Positions 7,518 through 12,746 of a DNA stretch of 12,746 nt are shown piece after piece (within the stretch, counting starts at the first letter, position 1; every line of letters begins with the position of its first letter). The position numbers and the translations under genes are program-made. Below the pieces are notes generated by a model. That model ran no database searches. It had not been told where the DNA came from and was given only the letters and a program-made list of their open reading frames with translations. This stretch comes from Hamiltosporidium magnivora (lineage: Eukaryota; Microsporidia; Dubosqiidae): the NCBI GenBank assembly GCA_004325065.1, contig PITI01000420.1, positions 1 through 12,746 of the forward strand. The letters run 5' to 3'.

Positions 7518-9262
7518 AGTTACATGTATCTTTTAAACCTAACTTACTTTATTTTTCAATTTAGAAAATGTGAAAAATATTTAGAAAAAACTTCGTAGAT
7601 ATTTTTAAAATTATTGATCAGTTGGTATGTAAAAACTCGACTAAGTCAATTGAAAAAAATATTTTTTAAACGTGTTTTTAAATTAACCCAAAAAATTTCC
7701 TTTTCAAGCTTAGAATACACTCAGATTTTATGGAGCTTAAGTTAGGAATTTCAAAAATATAAAAGTGGCTATTGTATTGATTGCTTTAAAATAAATATTT
7801 TTTTTTGTAATATACCTGGTATTCATATACATCAGTCTATTGAATTGATCTTTGTTAATCCGGAGCACACCAGAAGATGTTACCTTGAAAGTTATTATAT
7901 AATTGCAGCACTAGATTGATTACAAATGTATTTATAAAGAAATGAAAATTTGATAATTTACACTAAAGCATCTCGTTAATAACTATCAATCTATTTATCC
8001 TTCTCTGCATTTGTACCGTTTTTATTTTCAATATAATAATCAATTACTTGAATATTTCATTTTTGCACAATTATTAGCTCGCCATCATACCAAACCGAAT
8101 TATTTTCAATATTGTTAAATTTTTTTTGGATTCCTTCATGCAAAACAGAATCAATTTTGGCTTCTAGGTCTCTTATTCACAATTTTCCTTAATTTATCCC
8201 CTTCCATCTTTCAGGTGCAAGTGCTTAAAACATTAGGAATTGAATAATTTTAGTTTCAATATGTTTGTATTGTATCTTTTGTTATACTAAATAAACACAT
8301 TAATATAAATTGCAATATCAGTACGCAGAGGTGAAAAATCTCCCTTGTCGCCGTAGAGGAGACAATGGATCATAAGTTATGTTTTTAATCTCGCAATATT
8401 TGCCGCAACTGTGTGCAAAAAATTAATATGTAAAGATTTTTAGATCATTTCTTGGGAACATCATCAACTTACTGTTTTATAAAGGAATAATGGATATTTT
8501 AGATTTAGTTCTAACGCCTTTGATTCAATACTTAAACAGGATTCGCAAGCGGTCAAAGCATATAAGAACTGATTATACTATTCATTACCAGGAAAATTCA
8601 AGAACTATTTTTTGTCCTCTTCTAATTTTATTTCTGTCTAGTGAAATGCTTCCTTATGGTTGACACAATTTTTTTTATTATTGTTTAAGCATTGCACACT
8701 TGTCGTTTTATCTAACTCAAGGTTCACAAATTCTAGGATTTTGCTCGAAACATTTTCTTATTGGTGTATATGTAAAATTTTCGTTCGATATATCAACACT
8801 TTAAATCTATAAATCGATAGTTTTCCTATCTTAAATCTATATTTAATCAGGTATATATAATTCTCATATAAACAAAAACTGCTATTTTTTTAGGTACTAT
8901 GGAGTAAATTTAAGCCTTCGGTAATGGTATTGAATCTATTTAGGCCAAGTTTATGATATTTAGTTAAATAATACACATTTTAGATACATTATGATATATT
9001 TTAGGCTGAACTTATATAAAAGAACATATTCATATATCATGGTCATCCTAATTTATCATTTTTGGTTCTGGGTGGAGAGAAAATAACCACATTAAAAACT
9101 ATCTGGTTGGAATGAGTACCTAGAATTGGTGTGAAATTAATTGTATCATTTTTGTGGGATATAAACCACACTGAATCTATAGACCAATCATCTATAATTC
9201 CGGGTTATAACATATCAAAAGAAACAAATGGAAAAATTCTATTTGATCATCCTCAACACTGA
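7518..9262 (+). pseudogene. Decayed paralog of the LRR gene
   Basis: A plausible old ATG lies at 7524 (MYLLNLTYFIFQF, hydrophobic). In that frame, runs of 26, 48 and 57 codons to 7919 are interrupted only by TAG at 7596 and 7743 and end at TGA 7917. Two landmarks match the intact protein: CIDC at about residues 84-87 (CLDC at 78-81 in the intact one) and IFVN at about 109-112 (IFVN at 108-111). After frameshifts, reading resumes at 7957-8244 (53 and 42 codons with one stop) and at 8427-8801 (79 and 46 codons with one TGA at 8661; contains IMDILDLVLTPLIQYL). It resumes again at 9083-9259 (ITTLKTIWLE, stop, then 48 codons ending ILFDHPQH). Such runs are improbable in random sequence this AT-rich. 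Paralogy rests on the collinear landmarks and the ITTL segment; the middle is not clearly alignable by eye. Confidence 0.6.
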
Positions 9263-9700
9263 ATGGTAAAAAAGGAATAGAATAAGTAAGTAGTATTTTA
9301 GGTTATAAGATTCGAGGCAAACATTTGAATTTATTATAATCTCAATATGCTTGCTCTATTTCAATTTCATATATAATGAAAATATATCCAATCTATTATG
9401 TTGAAATTGAAATTGGTGTTTATATTAGATTATATTCATTTTGGTTTGCTTTTTTTAAGAAGAATTTGGGGTTTTGGTTTAATTTACTGTGAAACCTTAA
9501 AACTAAAAATTGCAAGAAATCAAGTCTTATATTCCAATCATTAAGATGTGAATAATTCTAGAATGTTTGAGTATATTCTACACTCTAGTTGTAAAATGTT
9601 TTACACTAATTGGCGCTACAACTCTTAAAGCAACTCAGGCCTCATTAAAGATTTTTTTAATTTATATTATTTCGTTTCGCTTATGTAACTATATAGTTTT
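9263..9700. other. AT-rich stretch without clear features
   Basis: 9263-9340 still resembles 10990-11050 weakly, as a continuation of the pseudogene similarity. The remainder shows only short words and no long frame, RNA gene or repeat array. Confidence 0.5.
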
Positions 9701-9860
9701 TTGAGATATATGTGTTAGCCTTATACTCAACCCTCTTCCTTTATTCGAGCTTGGAACCGGCAGAGCAGAACTCATCGTATTTCTGGCGATGTTTTTGAAA
9801 ATACTTTGTCAATTATAATATTCCTGTATCCTCGTCACATGCTTTCTTGGGACAGGGATG
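9700..9860. repeat. GC-richer fragment C, possible third transposon-leader relative
   Basis: The core at 9714-9735 (gttagccttatactcaaccctc) resembles the cores of copy B (gttagccctacgcccaac) and copy A (attagtcctatgaccaaccctc), at roughly 14 of 18 and 16 of 22 bases. Outside that core the sequences differ, so it may be a related element of another subfamily. It is richer in G and C than its flanks and ends about where the next decayed coding region begins. Confidence 0.4.
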
Positions 9861-10757
9861 CATTTCAATCTAAAAATTATATATAGGCTTTCAAAATTTG
9901 CCTTATAATTATTTCTAGTCTAGCTAAAAGAGTCTATATTGTTCAAAGTAGTTTATTTATAACAGAATTTAAAATTTTTGGTAATCTACCTCTTGTTACC
10001 CTTTTACATTTGCAATTTAATTCTTTGCTAAATTTCTAGTTGAAATCAGATTCGAACCTTAGATACTTTGTTATGGTCTTTTTAGAGTACAAAATCATCG
10101 AATTTTACAAAAAAACTCTGCGTTGTAATAATCAGAAAAAGTGTGACCGTTAAAGCTAAAGAAGATGTTGACCATGTCGAAGAATTCCCGATGGCGACAA
10201 AATCTTGGAATACTTTGTACCAATCACATCAAAAATACCCGAATGATATAATTTTATATGCAAATAACACCGAATTCCCAATGAGAATACAAAAATACAT
10301 CAATGTTTAGCCTCAGAACTATGTATTTGCTTAACAAGCAAAAATATTAAATTGAGGGAAGCTTATAAAAGTCAAAAAATCGTCTAAACACAACAGGTCT
10401 ACTGAATCCATTCTAATAGCTTCCCGTGAATCCCCATTCTCTATACAATTCGCTGCAAGACCAAAAGAACGGATCAAAAGTATCTTTAGAGTCTGAAATA
10501 TAGGATAGAAAAACCAAAATTATAAAATTTTTATTGAATACAAAAATAAATCGAGTCGGCTTGGGTTAGTAACATCTAGCGAAAAATAGCGCAAGAAACT
10601 AAATTCACATTATGACAAACCAGAAATCGGCAATATAATGCCACATATCCCCAAAATATGCTCTATTTATGTTGGGAAATCTCTTAACAGCCGATAATGA
10701 TGCATTATTCACTTGAAAGAAACGAACCAGAAGAAGTATTTAGATTTGAAATAAATT
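9858..10757 (+). pseudogene. Decayed coding region, probable N-terminal part of another LRR-family paralog
   Basis: A possible old start is ATG at 9858 (MHFNLKIIYRL). Reading then goes in one frame from 9887 (50 codons, TAG at 10037, then 37 codons ending RCNNQKKCDR). It continues in a second frame from 10086 (74 codons to TAG 10308), with later same-frame runs of 46 (10356-10493), 26 (10509-10586) and 35 codons (10590-10694). PNDIILYANN at about 10242-10270 parallels PNTIIFVNSN of the intact protein (residues 105-114), and a cysteine pair sits about 35 residues before it, as C72 does there. Runs this long in one frame indicate a former gene. The LRR-family link is only suggestive; downstream motifs such as FAARPKERIKSIF are not recognised. 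Confidence 0.5.
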
Positions 10758-10789
10758 CAAAATCTCTAAATTATTTGTCTTAACTTCAT

Positions 10790-11628
10790 GCACATAGTAA
10801 AGATAGAATGAACATATTTAAAACAATCTGTATTGCAATGAATATGTGTAATTCGTGTGAAATAATACTCTGTTTTTTGAAGTATATAAACACACAGTGT
10901 TTATAGGTCTATTTTCTGTAATTCTGAATCACAAAATACTGAAAGAAACAAATAAACAACTATCTCAAAAATCAATGACTCGGAGTGTAAACCAGACCAT
11001 GATCTATTTTACACATAAAAGCAGGAGATTGAAGGGGGAAATTTAATAGCATGTTAATATTGAAATAGTTGACTCATTAGAATCAATTTTCCGGCAAAAA
11101 GAAATATACCCAGAAATGCTAAGTAATTGACCTGCACAGAATACATTGATGTTTCATCTGTTCATCTTTAACGACGAGAAGTTCAAAATGATAGGAATAT
11201 CTAAACAATTAAAAATGAATCCGAAACTCTAAGAAAAATTTTAGAAAAGTATAATAGCGAATAAAAATAAAATAGATACTTTAAAATTTAGTTAAAAGTA
11301 TATAAAGCTTGATAAAAATAGCCAAAAAGTTAAGATATACCTTAAATATACAAAAGATGAATTATATAAGGGACAATACCGCCCAAAAAAATCGTTAGAC
11401 TTATAGTTTTTTTATTTAAAAAGATTACCAGAGTAAAATGATATGAATAACATAATTCGGAGAATTTTCATCGGATTTAATACAATAAGGTAAATAAAGA
11501 AAGCAGATAGTAGTTTCGTTAGCCGCATACCCCAAGAAAAAAAAATAATACAAACCAAAGGTACAAAATATTTAATACTTAAATATGCTGATCCTAATGC
11601 TACTGATATTAAGAAAAAATTAATTTAA
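10790..11628 (+). pseudogene. Decayed lysine-rich coding region, possibly the same gene continued
   Basis: One frame is open for 61 codons from 10861 to TAA 11044. It then carries runs of 26 (11050-11127), 33 (11131-11229), 16, 36 (11296-11403), 18 and 44 codons (11494-11625), ending TAA 11626. The reading is lysine-rich (for example NSQKVKIYLKYTKDELYKGQ). No family is recognised. The first part (10790-11050) aligns by eye with 9075-9340 of the neighbouring pseudogene: KTIC versus KTIW, then LKETNKQ versus SKETNGK with equal spacing before it. That ties this region to the LRR-family relics. Stops are mostly single-base derivatives of Lys, Gln, Glu or Trp codons. Confidence 0.5.
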
Positions 11629-12060
11629 CCTTAATTGAAATCTAAGTACATTGATAGATAAATAAAGTAAATAAATTATGAAAAAAGGAAATATGACCCT
11701 AAATCTATCTTCGAACGTCCGTTTAAATAAGAGAGATTCATATCTTTCATCATTTATTTCGTAATAAAATAGCTGTTCTTTTTAATTAAGTAAAATGTGG
11801 CAATATATTATTTTAGTGTTCTAATAACCAGAATAAATATACAATAAAATGGTGTAATTCAAATTTAATGCCATTTTTGCTGAAAAAAAACACAAAAAGA
11901 TATTTTCCAAGATTTAAATTTTATGAATGATAAACTTTCTTTAAATTATAATTTGAAATGCCAGATTTATTAAACTTTATTTAAAAGTATCACATCTTTT
12001 TTAAAATAGTGGCAAGTGTTATATTTGTTTTCATGACATTAACGTAGTTCTAGGTTTAAC
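11629..12060. other. AT-rich spacer
   Basis: No coding run found; many A/T tracts. It contains the first copy of a short direct repeat (11955-11986). The sequence becomes less AT-rich after about 12060. Confidence 0.6.
11955..11986 (+). repeat. Short direct repeat, copy 1
   Basis: Reads gaaatgccagatttattaaa followed by an A/T tract. Position 12706 has the same 20 bases with one change (g to a), also followed by a similar A/T tract. The pair brackets the 12060-12600 island. Confidence 0.5.
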
Positions 12061-12600
12061 ATAAATAACTGTTACCCCAACACTACATCGGTAACCCCTG
12101 CGATACCTACATCTCAACCCATTTAATCTAATAAGCGTGTACAACTCAATTATTAGGCGAGGCAGATCCCCGGTGTTTGTTAATGCCAGTTGAAAATAGT
12201 GTGATTATAGGTCAAAACCCACCCTGGACACACCAAGACTATGCAGCATTTTCACTTACTCACAATTTCCGAACCTTATAAACTTTCAGCTATAATCTAT
12301 CTCGGCGACTTACATAGAATGCATCTAGAAAATGCCATGCTATGCCTTACAGCTATAACATGGTACTTAGCTTTCCTGGCTTTAAATGTGTTTATTTTTA
12401 TATCACACAGGGCTAAGTTTTCTAACCCGAATACGCCAAGGCTTGGGTTTCATGCTTTTACATGGCAATCGCCAAAAATTTCAGCCGCTTTCTCCGATCT
12501 AGTTACAAAAAAAATGCAAAGTAGATTTGTAGAAAAAGTTTCTCCATTTCGCAGACTTCCTCTGCTCATACAAACACCCATCAACAACTAAAAAAGGTGT
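12060..12600. other. Less AT-rich island, likely inserted segment
   Basis: Composition differs from both flanks. Both strands hold long open runs. The plus strand has the 116-codon frame listed separately. The minus strand in one frame has 45 codons (about 12590-12456) then TGA then 50 codons then TAG, containing FVTRSEKAAEIFGDCHVKA and FKARKAKYHVIAVRHSMAF. Further minus-strand open sequence lies near 12190-12050. This looks like a degraded foreign gene or transposon whose coding strand I cannot decide. Confidence 0.4.
12241..12591 (+). CDS. Uncertain ORF, 116 residues
   Basis: It opens MQHFHLLTISEPYKLSAIIY, has a hydrophobic stretch at about residues 33-54 (AMLCLTAITWYLAFLALNVFIF) that could span a membrane, and ends LLIQTPINN. 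It is the only uninterrupted frame in this island. No family is recognised. The opposite strand reads almost equally well with only a few stops, so this may be the antisense shadow of a decayed gene. No CCC-type start signal lies nearby; the ATG is the first in frame. Confidence 0.25.
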   Translation: MQHFHLLTISEPYKLSAIIYLGDLHRMHLENAMLCLTAITWYLAFLALNVFIFISHRAKFSNPNTPRLGFHAFTWQSPKISAAFSDLVTKKMQSRFVEKVSPFRRLPLLIQTPINN

Positions 12601-12705
12601 ATGGTTTTTTTTCAGCAGAAATCCAAATAATGATATTCACACCAAATTCATATACTCATTACCAAGCCGATGGTTTTTTCATGAGGTTATCCATCCCCTG
12701 TGATT

Positions 12706-12738
12706 GAAATACCAGATTTATTAAATAAATTTATTAAA
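12706..12738 (+). repeat. Short direct repeat, copy 2
   Basis: Partner of 11955-11986 (gaaataccagatttattaaa plus an A/T tract). The roughly 750-base interval between the copies contains the composition island, so the pair could be the ends of an insertion, but chance in an AT-rich background is also possible. Confidence 0.45.
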
Positions 12739-12746
12739 AATTATTT

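Noticed and set aside
7991..8179. Minus-strand frame (39 codons, TGA, 21 codons) with protein-like wording
   Set aside because: The plus strand over the same bases gives longer runs (53 and 42 codons) and fits the 7518-9262 pseudogene.
1..12746. Search for tRNA genes, CRISPR arrays, bacterial operons and ribosome binding sites
   Set aside because: No tRNA-like cloverleaf, regular spacer array or bacterial gene arrangement was seen.

Overview
The window is AT-rich and gene-poor. It holds one clearly intact protein gene (3611-5935, plus), a 774-residue leucine-rich-repeat-like protein. Around it are decayed genes and transposon remains. The long AT-rich coding style, the CCCC run directly before the ATG, the absence of visible introns and the divergent LRR protein with a hydrophobic N-terminal stretch suggest a microsporidian with an expanded genome (Hamiltosporidium-like is my best guess). 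This is inference; no rRNA or housekeeping gene is present to fix the taxon.

Layout. 1-2350 (minus) is a heavily mutated non-LTR retrotransposon (LINE). It reads APE-type endonuclease then reverse transcriptase, with the 3' end cut by the window edge. 2409-2550 appears to be the 5' leader of that element and recurs at 7340-7480 without the rest of the element. 2551-3600 is AT-rich, with one doubtful 74-codon frame. 3611-5935 is the LRR gene, and LRR-like coding remnants continue past its stop to about 6116 in the +1 frame. 6380-6890 is a less AT-rich island of unknown origin. 7518-9262 is a plus-strand pseudogene. It is readable in long same-frame runs broken by stops, and two landmarks (CxDC and IFVN) fall at nearly the same residue positions as in the intact protein. 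9700-9860 is a GC-richer fragment sharing a short core with the 2409 and 7340 repeats. 9858-11628 is a second decayed coding region in three successive frames. 12060-12600 is another less AT-rich island with a 116-codon open frame of uncertain reality.

Taken together, the segment looks like a tandem family of LRR-type genes, one intact and at least one (probably two) dead, interspersed with remains of an animal-type LINE. No operon or conserved pathway is visible. The pseudogenes were read by eye as frame continuity, so their borders and the paralogy claim need alignment to confirm.
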